Under the pieces are notes generated by a model, which saw nothing but the letters and a program-made list of their open reading frames with translations, did not search any database and was not told the origin of the DNA. Positions 1 through 9,837 of a stretch of DNA of 64,000 bases are shown here, piece by piece. Within the stretch, counting starts at the first letter, position 1. Each line of letters opens with the position of its first letter. The translations under genes and the position numbers were made by a program. Origin of the DNA: UBA1219 sp045601425 (lineage in GTDB: Bacteria > Bacteroidota > Bacteroidia > Bacteroidales > P3); assembly GCA_045601425.1 (NCBI GenBank), contig JAZRZP010000034.1, positions 80,036 to 144,035 on the forward strand, given 5' to 3'.

Positions 1-2
1 AA

Positions 3-155
3 GCAGGTCAGACAATCCGCCTGTTCGACAACCTCGGCCGTATGCTGGAAAGCAGGAATGCAGTTGAATTCAATACATTCCAAGTTCCGGCCAAAGGCAC
101 TTACCTTGTACAGGTAGGCAACAAACCTGCCCGCAAGGTAGTCGTTACGAAATAA
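3..155 (+). CDS. C-terminal end of a T9SS cargo protein (5' end outside window)
   Basis: An open frame enters from the left edge and ends at TAA 153-155, giving 50 residues. They match a type A sorting domain of the type IX secretion system: a strand with IRLFDNLGRML, then a turn, then FQVPAKGTYLVQV, and a short basic end KVVVTK. In this family the domain directs export across the outer membrane and is then cleaved. What the mature protein does cannot be told, because the catalytic or binding part lies outside the window. A strong terminator follows at 177-211. The presence of sprA just downstream agrees with an active T9SS. Confidence 0.85.
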   Translation, partial: AGQTIRLFDNLGRMLESRNAVEFNTFQVPAKGTYLVQVGNKPARKVVVTK

Positions 156-176
156 CAATGTCGCACGACTTGACTG

Positions 177-211
177 AAAGTCCTTTTTCCGAAGAAAAAG
201 GACTTTTTTTT
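177..211 (+). terminator. Rho-independent terminator after the T9SS cargo gene
   Basis: A 13-bp stem (arms 177-189 and 194-206, loop CGAA) is followed by a run of T. It separates the cargo gene from ruvA. Confidence 0.9.
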
Positions 212-272
212 ATAACCGTGCATTGTGCAAAACTATTGCACTTGCAGTGTGATGTGGCTTGCAAAAAAATCG

Positions 273-280
273 TAACTTTG
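273..280 (+). promoter_or_regulatory. -7 element of the ruvA promoter
   Basis: TAACTTTG fits the Bacteroidota -7 consensus TAnnTTTG and sits about 33 bases before the ruvA ATG. No good TTG lies 19-21 bases upstream, so the -33 box is weak. Confidence 0.55.
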
Positions 281-312
281 CATTCCAATACAGAAATAAA
301 AAAAAGAAACAA

Positions 313-897
313 ATGTACAATTATATTTCAGGGAAACTGGTGGAAGCCACACCTGCATACGCAGTGATAGACTGCAACGGAGTGGGCTATATGCTCGAAA
401 TATCCGTAACGACCTACACCCAAATCAAAGATTTACAACAAGTTAAACTTCTTACACACTTTGTGGTACGGGAAGACGCACAGCTTCTGTTCGGCTTTTT
501 CGAAGAGAAGGAAAGAAGCCTTTTTCGCAATCTGATAAACGTCAACGGAGTGGGGGTGGCAACAGCCCGCGTGATGCTTTCCACCTTGAGTACCGATGAA
601 CTCGCCAAGGCCATTGTCTCCGAAGACGTGAAGACTGTACAGAGCGTGAAGGGCATAGGAGCCAAGACCGCACAGCGCATAGTTCTGGAACTTCACGACA
701 AGTTGGAAAAGACCGAAGGAGATTTGTTCACTTCTTCAACACCCGAAAGCAATAAAAACCGCGAAGAAGCGTTATCAGCTTTGGTTATGTTGGGTTTTGC
801 GAAAACGCAAGCCGAAAAAGCTCTGCAGAAAGTGGAGGAATTTTCGCCCGATGCAACCGTTGAAAATCTGATAAAGTACGCACTTAAAATGCTGTAG
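313..897 (+). CDS. ruvA: Holliday junction branch migration protein RuvA
   Basis: RuvA forms tetramers that hold a four-way DNA junction open while the RuvB motor drives branch migration. The 194-aa protein starts with MYNYISGKLVEA, the usual RuvA beginning (OB-fold domain I, about residues 1-63). It has two helix-hairpin-helix repeats (NVNGVGVATARVML and SVKGIGAKTAQRIV, about residues 70-135) and a C-terminal domain III that binds RuvB. The frame is open upstream to an ATG at 259, but that start would precede the -7 element at 273-280 and add residues foreign to the family, so ATG 313 is chosen. sprA follows 37 bases later, an order commonly seen in Bacteroidota, so the two are probably co-transcribed. 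Confidence 0.95.
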   Translation: MYNYISGKLVEATPAYAVIDCNGVGYMLEISVTTYTQIKDLQQVKLLTHFVVREDAQLLFGFFEEKERSLFRNLINVNGVGVATARVMLSTLSTDELAKAIVSEDVKTVQSVKGIGAKTAQRIVLELHDKLEKTEGDLFTSSTPESNKNREEALSALVMLGFAKTQAEKALQKVEEFSPDATVENLIKYALKML

Positions 898-934
898 TTT
901 GTCGGATTGCATTCATTAACATGAAAAAAAACAA

Positions 935-3900
935 ATGCATCTGTCGATACGGAAATTGTTGAAAATATCACCGATACTGGTGTCAGTTTCGGCTCTGAGT
1001 GTTGCTGTGGCCTACAGCGACACTTTTGCCGTATCTGAGGAAAGGCATGTGTTTACCTACGAACAGCCGATGGAAATATCCGTGTCGCAGCAAGATACAA
1101 ATTCACGGTATCCCATTCCCAAAAACGGAAAAACCAAGAGTCCGCTGCACCTGAAGACCCCATCGAACATCACCACCGAGGTGGAATACAATCCCAAGAC
1201 CAACGATTACGTGGTACTTACCAAAATCGGTGACGTGGTTCTCGACCGTCAGTACATGACATTCAAGGAATATCAGGACTGGCAGATGGAAAACCTGATG
1301 GAAAACTATTGGGCAAACAAGAATAAAACCGAATCGCTCAACAAATCGGCAGGCAACGGCAATCTTCTGGAAAAGATTCCCGGATACGACAAGGTGGCCA
1401 ACCTGCTCGGCTCGGTGATGGGAAAAAACGCTCCGAAAATAGAAATAACCCCGAGCGGCTCGGCGGAACTCACCTTCGCAATAGTGAACAACAAGCGCGA
1501 AGATCCCGCCATTGACGTGAACAAGCGCAGTACCACGAATTTCGACTTCGACGAAAACATACAGGTCAACCTCAATGCCAAAATCGGAGACCTCATCAAT
1601 TTCGACCTCAACTACAACACTCAGGCAGTATTCGATTTCGAAAACAAACTGAAACTCAAATACGAGGGCAAGGAAGATGACATAGTGCAGCTGCTTGAGG
1701 CGGGAAACATTGCCATGCCGTTGAATACCAAGCTTATACAGGGAAGTCAGAGCCTGTTCGGTTTCCATACGAAACTCAAATTCGGAAAACTTACCATCGA
1801 CGGGGTTTTCTCCAAACAGGAAACCGAATCGCAGAACATGCAGGTTCAGGGAGGTGCACAGACCGAAGATTTCCTTTTCAAGGCCGACGATTACGAAGAA
1901 AACCGCCACTTCTTTCTGGCACAGTATTTCTACGACCATTACAATCAGGCAATGTCCACGCTTCCCATACTCAACTCCAACATCAACATCATAAAGATTG
2001 AAGTCTGGCGAACAAATGTCGGTGCAGCAGTGAATGAAAACCGTAACATTTTGGCCATAAGTGATTTGGGAGAGAAAAATCCCTACCAGACACGTTTCTA
2101 CGACCCATCCGGTGCCACTCTTCCCGACGACGACCGTTCCAACACGCTTTTCAACGAAATAAACAAAAACTCCGTCCGCAGCATAAACCAGATAACGACC
2201 TACATGCAGTCGCACGGCTTCGTTTCGGGGCGGGATTACGAAAAGGTTGAGAGTGCAAGAATGCTGAATCCGAGCGAATATACCTTCAATCCGCGTCTTG
2301 GTTTCATCTCGTTGAATCAGGCATTGAGTGCCGATCAGGTTCTGGCCGTTGCATTCCAGTATCAGGTCATCGGCGACAGCACCGTGTATCAGGTCGGAGA
2401 ACTTACCACCGACGGTGTGGTTGATCCCAATACATTGGTTGTCAAATTGTTGAAGAGTACTTCCATAGATACGAAGAATCCTCTCTGGAAGCTGATGATG
2501 AAAAACGTGTACTTCCTGAAAAATACACAGATAAGCAAGGATAACTTCCGCCTGAATGTCCTTTATGAAGGTGATGACGGTGGAGTGCCGACAGGTTATT
2601 ACAAAGAAGGACCCAAGAAGGGAGTTCCACTCATCGAGGTTTTCGGCCTTGACCGTATCGACGCGCAGGAATATCCGTATCCCGACGGCGTTTTCGACTG
2701 GCTTGACAATGCAACGACGGCAGGTGGTCTCATACAATCATCCACAGGGCGTGTGTATTTCCCCTATGTGGAACCATTCGGAAAAGACTTGCGTGAAATT
2801 CTGGGCAACGACGACTATGCCGACCAGTATTGCTTCGACTCGCTGTACACCCTTACCAAAACACTCGCACAGCAATATCCCGACAAAAACAAATATTATC
2901 TCGAAGGACGCTATTCAACGGCAATGAGCGGTGAAATATCGCTCGGATTCAACATCCCCGAAGGTTCGGTGAAGGTGACCGCTGGCGGCATACCTCTCGT
3001 GGAAGGGGTCGATTATACCGTAGATTACATGATGGGCAAGGTGCGTATCATCAACGAGAGTATACTCAGTTCCGGAACACCGATTTCGATTTCCAGCGAA
3101 AGCAACACTTTCAGCATGATGACCAAGCGTATGACAGGACTGCACCTCAACTATGAAATAGACCCGAAATTCAATGTGGGAGGTACGCTTCTCAACCTGC
3201 ACCAGACACCACTCACCCAGAAAAACAACTTTGGCGACGAACCTCTGAACAATACAATATGGGGACTCGACCTGTCGTTCCAGCGGGAAATACCGTTCCT
3301 GACCAAAATGATCGATCTGCTCCCGGGTATAAGCACCAAAACACCGTCGGAACTTACACTCAATGCCGAGTTCGCCCATTTTATCCCCGGCCTTTCGAGC
3401 ACCGGCCAAGAAAAAGGCATATCTTACATCGACGATTTCGAAGGAGCAAAATCGGGCATTGACCTGATGGGTGTCGCTTCATGGCATCTGGCCAGCACCC
3501 CGCAGGATTATGCCACACCGAATCCGATGTTCCCCGAAACACGTATCGGTTCGGGACTTGAATACGGCTTCAACCGCGCAAAACTTGCATGGTACCGCAT
3601 CGATGACATATTCTACAGCAGCAATTCTCCCGAAAATATTTCCGACGAAGACCGCTCCAAACCTTATGCACGGCGCATTTCGGAACAGGAAGTGTTCCCG
3701 AACAAGGAACTTGCTGCGGGCGAAACAACCAATATCTATGAACTCAACCTCGCTTTCTATCCCGAGGAAAAAGGCCCTTACAACTACGACGTGAACGGTC
3801 TTTCTTCGGACGGGAAACTCACCAACCCCAAGTCTCGCTGGGGAGGTATAATGCGCAGACTCGACTACACCGACTTCGAAACGCAGAACATCGAAACCAT

Positions 3901-6900
3901 AGAGTTTTGGCTCATGGACCCGTTTATAGAAAATCCAAACCATACAGGAGGAAAACTCTATTTCAACCTCGGTGACATTTCGGAAGACATACTCCGCGAC
4001 GGCCGCAAGTCTTTTGAAAACGGACTCCCGACTTCGGATGTCATTGAAAATGTGGATACTACCATTTGGGGACGGGTGCCAAACACGCAATCCATAGTGA
4101 ATGCGTTCGATAACGACGAAAGGGGACGTATTTATCAGGATGTCGGCTACGACGGACTGAGCAGCAGCGATGAAAAGACATTCTTCGAAAGTTACCTGCA
4201 GGCCATTGCCGACAAGTTCGGAACACAGTCGGCAGCGTACCTCAATGCATCAGCAGACCCATCGGGCGATGATTTTATCTATTTCCGCAGCAGCAACTGG
4301 GACGCACAGAATATAAAAATCAACGACCGTTACAAATACTACAACAATTCCGAAGGAAACTCGGCACCATCAGGAAGCACTGGCGAAAATTATCCGACAG
4401 CCGCCAGTTCGTACCCCAACGGCGAAGACATAAACGGTGACAATACCCTCAGTGAAAGCGAAAATTACTATCAGTACAGCATCGAGCTCGACCCGTCGAA
4501 AATGGTCATCGGTGAAAACTACATAACCGACATTCAGGAAGCCCAGAATGTGAACCTCCCCAACGGAACGACAACCACCTGCAAATGGTACCAGTTCAAG
4601 ATCCCGGTACGTAATCCCGAAAAGAAAGTGGGTTCGCTCAACGGATTCCAGTCCATACGTTTCATGCGTATGTTCATGCGCGATTTCGAAGAACCCATAA
4701 TACTGCGTTTCGCTACACTGGAACTGGTTTACGGCACATGGCGGAAATACAGCGAAGACCTTTTCCAACCCGGCGACTATCCCACAGGAAACACTGCCAA
4801 CACACAGTTCACCACATCGACGGTGAATATTGAGGAAAACGGCTACCGCAAACCGGTGCCCTACGTGTTGCCTCCGGGAATAGACCGCGAAGAATGGTAC
4901 AACAATTCTTCATACTACCAGATGAACGAACAGTCGTTGCAGATGGAACTCAAAGACCTCGCCTCCGGCGACGCAAGGGCAATATACAAGAACACATCGT
5001 TCGATTTCCGTTATTTCGGAAGTCTCAAAATGTTCGTTCATGCAGAAAAACTCAATGAAACAGACGATCTTAAGGACGGTGACCTTTCGCTCTTCGTGCG
5101 TGTCGGCAGCGATTTTACCAACAACTATTACGAATACGAAATTCCACTCAAGCTGACTCCGTGGGGTGCAAGCATCAGCGACCCTCATGCCATCTGGCCA
5201 GATGACAACAATGTGGAAATCGACCTTGAAAAAATGGTCAGTGTAAAGGAAAACCGCAACAAGCTGATACGCGGAGGTTCGACTCAGTATTCGCAGAACC
5301 TGCTTTATTCGGAATACGACGGAGCCAAGAAATACACCGTACTCGGAACACCCAACGTGGGTGCTGTGAAGGTGATAATGATTGGCGTACGCAATCCTCG
5401 CAAACAGAGCATTACCGACGGAAACAACATGCTCCCGAAATCGGTCATCGTATGGGTAAACGAACTCCGCCTCGGCGATTTCAGCAACAAGGGCGGCATT
5501 GCCGCAATGGCTTTGGCTAAAACCAATCTGGCCGACATTGGTGACATCTCGCTCTACGGTGCCTACACGTCTTCAAGGTTCGGCTCCTTGGAACAGAGTA
5601 TCAGTGATTTGGACGGACTCAACACTACCAATTTCGAGATGGCACTGAACCTCGATCTCGACAAATTTCTCCCCGAAGAATGGGGCTTGAAGATACCTCT
5701 TCATTTCGACCATACCACACAGATAGGAACGCCTGAGTACAACCCGCTCGACCCCGACGTTAACCTCACACGCGACATAAGAACCTACAGGACTTCAGAA
5801 GAACGTGACTCCATACGCAACATGACACAGGAACAGCTTCACCGCACAAACATAAATCTGGTGAACGTACACAAGGAACGTGTCGGGAAACAGACTCTCG
5901 ACCAGCATTTCTACGAAATAGAAAACTTCAATTTCTCGTATGCCTATTCGGGAGAAAAATCGCGTGACGTTGACATCGAATACTACGACAAGACACAGCA
6001 CCGTGGCGGCTTTACCTACAATTACTCACTTACCCCGAAACAGGTGAAGCCTTTCGAAAATGTCAAGGCTTTCAGAAACAGAAATCTGAAATTTATACGC
6101 GACATTAATTTTTACTACCAGCCCAAGAGCATGTCGTTCCGCACCGAAGTGTACCGCGATTTCGAAGAAACCAAGCTCCGCAACAAGAGTGCCGGCGACA
6201 TAATCATAAAACCAACTTTCTACAAGCAGTTTACATGGGAACGTGTGTACAACCTGCAGTACGACCTCAGCAAGAGCATGCATTTCCAGTACGATGCCAA
6301 TGCCAATGCTCGTATCGATGAACCGATGGGCAAAATCGACACCCGTACCAAGACCGACTCTGTTTGGGAAAGCGTTCTGGAATTCGGTACAATGCAGAAC
6401 TTCCAGCAGAATTTCTCGTTTACGTGGGATTTCCCGATAGACCGTTTCCCGTACATGGATTTCCTGCGTATGCCGCTTTCCTACAAATCGACCTACACCT
6501 TTACAGGAACCTCTCCGGCAACAATGTCGCAGGGCAACGTTATCGAAAACACCGCCGTGGTTACGCTTTCGGTAAACGCAACTATGAAGACGCTTTACGA
6601 CAAATTCAAACTCGTAAAGGATGCCTACAAACTCAAACCCAACGACACCAAAAAAGACAGGAAGAATGCCGCGGCAGTAGACCGCCGACAACCCAAGAAA
6701 GGTGCGATGGACAAATATGTGGGCATAAAAGATGATACAGGAAAGGATAAGGATAAATCGAAGGCAGATTCCACTCTGAATCAGGATTCGCTCCGCAGCG
6801 AAAGGATAAAGGAAATATTCCGTCAGGTGGGGTATTTCGGAATACGTCTCGTAACCGGTGTGAAGAATGTTTCGGTGAAATATAACCTTTCGGAGGGCAC

Positions 6901-8209
6901 ACTGATTCCGGGATTCATGCCCGAAGCAACAATACTCGGCATGGACAACCAAAACCTCTGGTCGCCGGGGTTGGCGTTCGTGTTCGGAGGCCAGTCGAAT
7001 GTACTGCCGAGCCTGCTCGAAAACAATTACCTCTCCACCGACACGCTGATGAACACCGCACATCAGGTCAAATCCAACGACGTGATGGCAATACAGGCTG
7101 TCGTGGAACCGATACGGGATTTGAAAGTTGATGTTACTTTTGCCAGAAACTATTCATATTCAAGTAATTATTACTACAAATACAATTCGGCTCTCGGATA
7201 TGTCGACGGACCTATTTCCCCCAACAGCCACGGTTCGTATTCTTCATCTATATGTATGATAAATACCGCCTTCGATGATCCCGAGTCACTGTTCAGCCAG
7301 TTCCTCGACAACAGGTCGGTGGTTGCGGCACGTCTGGCAGCCAGCAATCCGGACCCCTATACCGATGAAACGGTACTCGACACTTTGAGCGGACTCATGT
7401 TCCCCGGCGGTTACAGCCCGAATTCGCAGCAGGTTCTCCTGACTTCATTCCTCGGTACATATCTTGGCAAAGACGTGCATCAGATGGGCTTCTCACCATT
7501 CTTCGAATTGCCTCTGCCCAACTGGAGCATCACCTATACGGGACTGAATAAAATCGAATTCCTGAAAAAGTGGTTCACCAACATCTCGGTTTCCCATCGT
7601 TATGCTTCAAACTACACCGTTTCCAATTTCGCCACCGACATGGCAATATCCAACATCGACGGTTATGAATACGGCTACGAAACGGTACTGAACGCATCCA
7701 ACGACTTTATCCCGAAGGAAAGCATCGATCAGATACAGCTTACCGAGCAGTTCAACCCATTCCTGAAAATAGACATGGCTTTGGTAAACAGCATACAGGT
7801 GAATTTCGCCTATCAGCGCGGCAGAACCCTTACCATGAGCTTCTCCAACAATCAACTCACCGAAATGTCGAAGGACGGATTCACGCTCGGACTCGGCTAC
7901 CGTATCAAGGACGTGGCTTTCAGCATCACCACCGGACAGCGTACCCACAACCTGAAAAGCGATATCGTGATACAGGCAAACCTTTCGTACAACGAAAACA
8001 AGACTACCATACGCAAGATAGCTACCAACATAAGCCAGATATCTTCCGGATCTTCGGTATGGACCGGCGGAATATCGGCTGAATATGCTCTCTCCTCATC
8101 GCTTACCATACGTGCTTTCTTCGAAACTACAATCAACAAACCGTTCATCTCCAACTCTTACCCCAATTCCACCACCAAAGGTGGCCTTACGGCACGTTTC
8201 TCGTTCTGA
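935..8209 (+). CDS. sprA: T9SS outer-membrane translocon protein SprA (Sov)
   Basis: SprA is the very large outer-membrane beta barrel through which type IX secretion substrates leave the cell; it is called Sov in Porphyromonas and is also needed for gliding in Flavobacterium. The product is 2424 aa, close to the usual 2300-2500. An N-terminal hydrophobic stretch (about residues 8-30) looks like a signal peptide. The body is rich in alternating beta-strand sequence with many aromatic residues. A conserved segment around residues 740-850 (GLHLNYEIDPKFNVGGTLL, then DLSFQREIPFLTKMIDLLPG) is typical of the family. The end GGLTARFSF has the terminal Phe common in outer-membrane barrels. It follows ruvA closely. 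The antisense strand also has long open frames, which reflect codon bias. I see no frameshift over the 7.3 kb. Confidence 0.95.
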   Translation: MHLSIRKLLKISPILVSVSALSVAVAYSDTFAVSEERHVFTYEQPMEISVSQQDTNSRYPIPKNGKTKSPLHLKTPSNITTEVEYNPKTNDYVVLTKIGDVVLDRQYMTFKEYQDWQMENLMENYWANKNKTESLNKSAGNGNLLEKIPGYDKVANLLGSVMGKNAPKIEITPSGSAELTFAIVNNKREDPAIDVNKRSTTNFDFDENIQVNLNAKIGDLINFDLNYNTQAVFDFENKLKLKYEGKEDDIVQLLEAGNIAMPLNTKLIQGSQSLFGFHTKLKFGKLTIDGVFSKQETESQNMQVQGGAQTEDFLFKADDYEENRHFFLAQYFYDHYNQAMSTLPILNSNINIIKIEVWRTNVGAAVNENRNILAISDLGEKNPYQTRFYDPSGATLPDDDRSNTLFNEINKNSVRSINQITTYMQSHGFVSGRDYEKVESARMLNPSEYTFNPRLGFISLNQALSADQVLAVAFQYQVIGDSTVYQVGELTTDGVVDPNTLVVKLLKSTSIDTKNPLWKLMMKNVYFLKNTQISKDNFRLNVLYEGDDGGVPTGYYKEGPKKGVPLIEVFGLDRIDAQEYPYPDGVFDWLDNATTAGGLIQSSTGRVYFPYVEPFGKDLREILGNDDYADQYCFDSLYTLTKTLAQQYPDKNKYYLEGRYSTAMSGEISLGFNIPEGSVKVTAGGIPLVEGVDYTVDYMMGKVRIINESILSSGTPISISSESNTFSMMTKRMTGLHLNYEIDPKFNVGGTLLNLHQTPLTQKNNFGDEPLNNTIWGLDLSFQREIPFLTKMIDLLPGISTKTPSELTLNAEFAHFIPGLSSTGQEKGISYIDDFEGAKSGIDLMGVASWHLASTPQDYATPNPMFPETRIGSGLEYGFNRAKLAWYRIDDIFYSSNSPENISDEDRSKPYARRISEQEVFPNKELAAGETTNIYELNLAFYPEEKGPYNYDVNGLSSDGKLTNPKSRWGGIMRRLDYTDFETQNIETIEFWLMDPFIENPNHTGGKLYFNLGDISEDILRDGRKSFENGLPTSDVIENVDTTIWGRVPNTQSIVNAFDNDERGRIYQDVGYDGLSSSDEKTFFESYLQAIADKFGTQSAAYLNASADPSGDDFIYFRSSNWDAQNIKINDRYKYYNNSEGNSAPSGSTGENYPTAASSYPNGEDINGDNTLSESENYYQYSIELDPSKMVIGENYITDIQEAQNVNLPNGTTTTCKWYQFKIPVRNPEKKVGSLNGFQSIRFMRMFMRDFEEPIILRFATLELVYGTWRKYSEDLFQPGDYPTGNTANTQFTTSTVNIEENGYRKPVPYVLPPGIDREEWYNNSSYYQMNEQSLQMELKDLASGDARAIYKNTSFDFRYFGSLKMFVHAEKLNETDDLKDGDLSLFVRVGSDFTNNYYEYEIPLKLTPWGASISDPHAIWPDDNNVEIDLEKMVSVKENRNKLIRGGSTQYSQNLLYSEYDGAKKYTVLGTPNVGAVKVIMIGVRNPRKQSITDGNNMLPKSVIVWVNELRLGDFSNKGGIAAMALAKTNLADIGDISLYGAYTSSRFGSLEQSISDLDGLNTTNFEMALNLDLDKFLPEEWGLKIPLHFDHTTQIGTPEYNPLDPDVNLTRDIRTYRTSEERDSIRNMTQEQLHRTNINLVNVHKERVGKQTLDQHFYEIENFNFSYAYSGEKSRDVDIEYYDKTQHRGGFTYNYSLTPKQVKPFENVKAFRNRNLKFIRDINFYYQPKSMSFRTEVYRDFEETKLRNKSAGDIIIKPTFYKQFTWERVYNLQYDLSKSMHFQYDANANARIDEPMGKIDTRTKTDSVWESVLEFGTMQNFQQNFSFTWDFPIDRFPYMDFLRMPLSYKSTYTFTGTSPATMSQGNVIENTAVVTLSVNATMKTLYDKFKLVKDAYKLKPNDTKKDRKNAAAVDRRQPKKGAMDKYVGIKDDTGKDKDKSKADSTLNQDSLRSERIKEIFRQVGYFGIRLVTGVKNVSVKYNLSEGTLIPGFMPEATILGMDNQNLWSPGLAFVFGGQSNVLPSLLENNYLSTDTLMNTAHQVKSNDVMAIQAVVEPIRDLKVDVTFARNYSYSSNYYYKYNSALGYVDGPISPNSHGSYSSSICMINTAFDDPESLFSQFLDNRSVVAARLAASNPDPYTDETVLDTLSGLMFPGGYSPNSQQVLLTSFLGTYLGKDVHQMGFSPFFELPLPNWSITYTGLNKIEFLKKWFTNISVSHRYASNYTVSNFATDMAISNIDGYEYGYETVLNASNDFIPKESIDQIQLTEQFNPFLKIDMALVNSIQVNFAYQRGRTLTMSFSNNQLTEMSKDGFTLGLGYRIKDVAFSITTGQRTHNLKSDIVIQANLSYNENKTTIRKIATNISQISSGSSVWTGGISAEYALSSSLTIRAFFETTINKPFISNSYPNSTTKGGLTARFSF

Positions 8210-8244
8210 CGTTAATATGAATATTTTTTTAAAACATTTTATAT

Positions 8245-8769
8245 ATGGAAGATTTGAAAACTGCTCCGGTCGAAAATCCGGAAAATGCTTCAGAACAGCT
8301 CCTCACTGTCAGCGAAGCTGACAAGGAAAATCTGCTTAAAGCGGCTAAGTGGCAGAAGGTTACAGCCTTGATTACAGTGGTCTCGGTCGCATTGACCTTC
8401 ATACTCGGACTTGTGTTCGTGATTGCCTCGTCTGATATTGCGTTTTACTTATCGTACCTCACCGAACTCGGAGGCCCAACCGACAACGTTGAAATGATGG
8501 AAGACATTATGTCGGTGGTGGTCGTGGTAGTCGGTGTAATCTGTCTAGCCGTACTGCCGCTCTACATAGTGGCGGTCGTTTACATGCTCCGTGCAAGCCG
8601 TGCGGCAAAGACAGCGGTGGAAAACAACGACACGTTCATGTTTCAGGAATCCCTGAAAAACAACAAGTCTCTGTCGAAATTCTTGGGAATATGCACAATA
8701 GTGGCTTTGGCACTGATACCTGTATTGTTTATCACTGTAGTCATAGTCGCCGTAGCATTGGCAGCCTGA
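8245..8769 (+). CDS. Small membrane protein, possible DUF5362-type, paralogue 1
   Basis: The 174-aa protein has a polar N-terminal 35 residues, one membrane segment (about 42-65), a second (about 90-115) followed by a basic stretch RASRAAKTAVEN, and a third near the C-terminus (about 145-172, very Val/Ala rich). Its plan and several residues match the next gene, so the two are probably paralogues from a duplication. I recall similar small proteins in Bacteroidota annotated as DUF5362, but I cannot confirm that. It lies 35 bases after sprA, with no terminator seen between them, and may be read through from it. No enzymatic motif is visible; the function is unknown. Confidence 0.75.
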   Translation: MEDLKTAPVENPENASEQLLTVSEADKENLLKAAKWQKVTALITVVSVALTFILGLVFVIASSDIAFYLSYLTELGGPTDNVEMMEDIMSVVVVVVGVICLAVLPLYIVAVVYMLRASRAAKTAVENNDTFMFQESLKNNKSLSKFLGICTIVALALIPVLFITVVIVAVALAA

Positions 8770-8797
8770 TTTATCAACTGAATAAAATGTAGAAATT

Positions 8798-9223
8798 ATG
8801 GAAGAACAGAATATGAATTACATGGAACAGAATACATCTGAAAAACAGATGGTTATAACCCGTGAAGGGGAATCGTACCTGAAAAAGACATCCGGTTGGA
8901 CAATATTCCTTGCGGTGATGTTTTTCGTTTCGGTAGCATGGGAGTTTATAAGCTTCATCGTGTATGCCGTAACCGGAGAAATTGCCTCCATGCTGATGGC
9001 GATTATATCTGCGGCACTTTACGTGGCACCGGCCATATTCCTCATGCTTTTCGCTGTGCGTGCAAAAAAATCACTCGTTAGCCGCAGTCAGGAAGACCTG
9101 AGCTCCTCGTTGCTCAATTTCAAGCGTTTCTGGGTATATTACGGAATATGGCAGATAGTTGGCATGTCGCTTCTGGTGCTGGCATTGATTGTCGTCGCAG
9201 TCGCACTTTGTATATTCTTTTGA
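8798..9223 (+). CDS. Small membrane protein, paralogue 2 of the preceding gene
   Basis: The 141-aa protein has the same plan as its neighbour: a polar, Gln/Asn/Glu-rich N-terminus, then SGWTIFLAVMFF starting a first membrane helix, a second around residues 65-88, the basic link VRAKKSLVSRSQEDLSSSLLNFKRF (seen in parts at residues 86-111), and a third helix ending LVLALIVVAVAL. The shared arrangement of helix, basic amphipathic linker and helix supports common ancestry. ATG 8798 is the first start; Met 7 and Met 10 are alternatives. The gap of 28 bases from the upstream gene points to one transcript. Function unknown. Confidence 0.72.
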   Translation: MEEQNMNYMEQNTSEKQMVITREGESYLKKTSGWTIFLAVMFFVSVAWEFISFIVYAVTGEIASMLMAIISAALYVAPAIFLMLFAVRAKKSLVSRSQEDLSSSLLNFKRFWVYYGIWQIVGMSLLVLALIVVAVALCIFF

Positions 9224-9240
9224 AATTTTGAAAAAATACG

Positions 9241-9792
9241 ATGATGAAAAAAATACTTGCAACACTGTTGGCAACGGTGCTTTTCGCGGCCTGCGGAAAC
9301 AGAACGGCCGAAACTCCGGCATCTGCCGCCGGTACAGCACCTGCTGAAGAAACCGTAAATCCCGTTGAATATAAAACAAATAATCCCGAAAATATGGAAG
9401 AAGTATGTAAATTCCTGAAAGACTGCGGCTATTATTTTCTGGCAACAGCCGACGGCAACCAGCCGAGAGTACGTCCCTTCGGTACCGTAAACATCTTTGA
9501 AGGTAAACTCTATATACAGAGTGGAAAAAAGAAGAACGTGGCCCGACAGATTGCCGAAAATCCTAAAGTAGAAATATGTGCCTTCAATGCAGGCCGTGGC
9601 AACTGGATCCGTGTCGAAACCACACTCGTACCCGACGAAAGGGTAGAGGCTAAGGCTTCCATGCTCGATGCTCACCCGAGTCTTAAAAAAATGTACGCTG
9701 CCGACGATGATAACACAATCGTCTATTTCATGACCAAGACCAAGGCAACAATCTCTTCCTTCAGCGAGCCCGAAAAAGTAATCGAGTTCTGA
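9241..9792 (+). CDS. Lipoprotein with a pyridoxamine 5'-phosphate oxidase-like (flavin-binding split barrel) domain
   Basis: The first residues form a lipoprotein signal, MMKKILATLLATVLFAAC, with the cysteine of the lipobox at residue 18. A low-complexity Ala/Pro/Thr linker of about 25 residues follows. Residues 50-180 resemble the PNPOx-like split barrel: a strand with YYFLATADGNQPRVRPFG, IQSGKKKNVARQIAENPKVEICAF, and GNWIRVETTLV. Cytoplasmic members bind FMN, F420 or haem. Surface lipoprotein versions are uncommon, and the cofactor, if any, would act in the periplasm or at the outer membrane. The gene lies 17 bases after the paralogous membrane-protein pair and ends at a good terminator (9808-9837), so the three may form a unit. 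Confidence 0.8.
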   Translation: MMKKILATLLATVLFAACGNRTAETPASAAGTAPAEETVNPVEYKTNNPENMEEVCKFLKDCGYYFLATADGNQPRVRPFGTVNIFEGKLYIQSGKKKNVARQIAENPKVEICAFNAGRGNWIRVETTLVPDERVEAKASMLDAHPSLKKMYAADDDNTIVYFMTKTKATISSFSEPEKVIEF

Positions 9793-9807
9793 AAAAGAGT
9801 TGAACAG

Positions 9808-9837
9808 AAGGTGTGCCACGAAATGGCACATCTTTTA
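9808..9837 (+). terminator. Terminator hairpin after the PNPOx-like lipoprotein gene
   Basis: An 11-bp stem (AAGGTGTGCCA paired with TGGCACATCTT, loop CGAAA) followed by TTTA. A near-identical hairpin recurs at 10124-10150. Confidence 0.75.

Noticed and set aside
1103..2737. 544-codon open frame antisense to sprA
   Set aside because: It has no domain signature and mirrors the codon bias of sprA; several other long antisense frames (6026-7063, 13534-14568, 27784-28743, 30420-31511) arise the same way.
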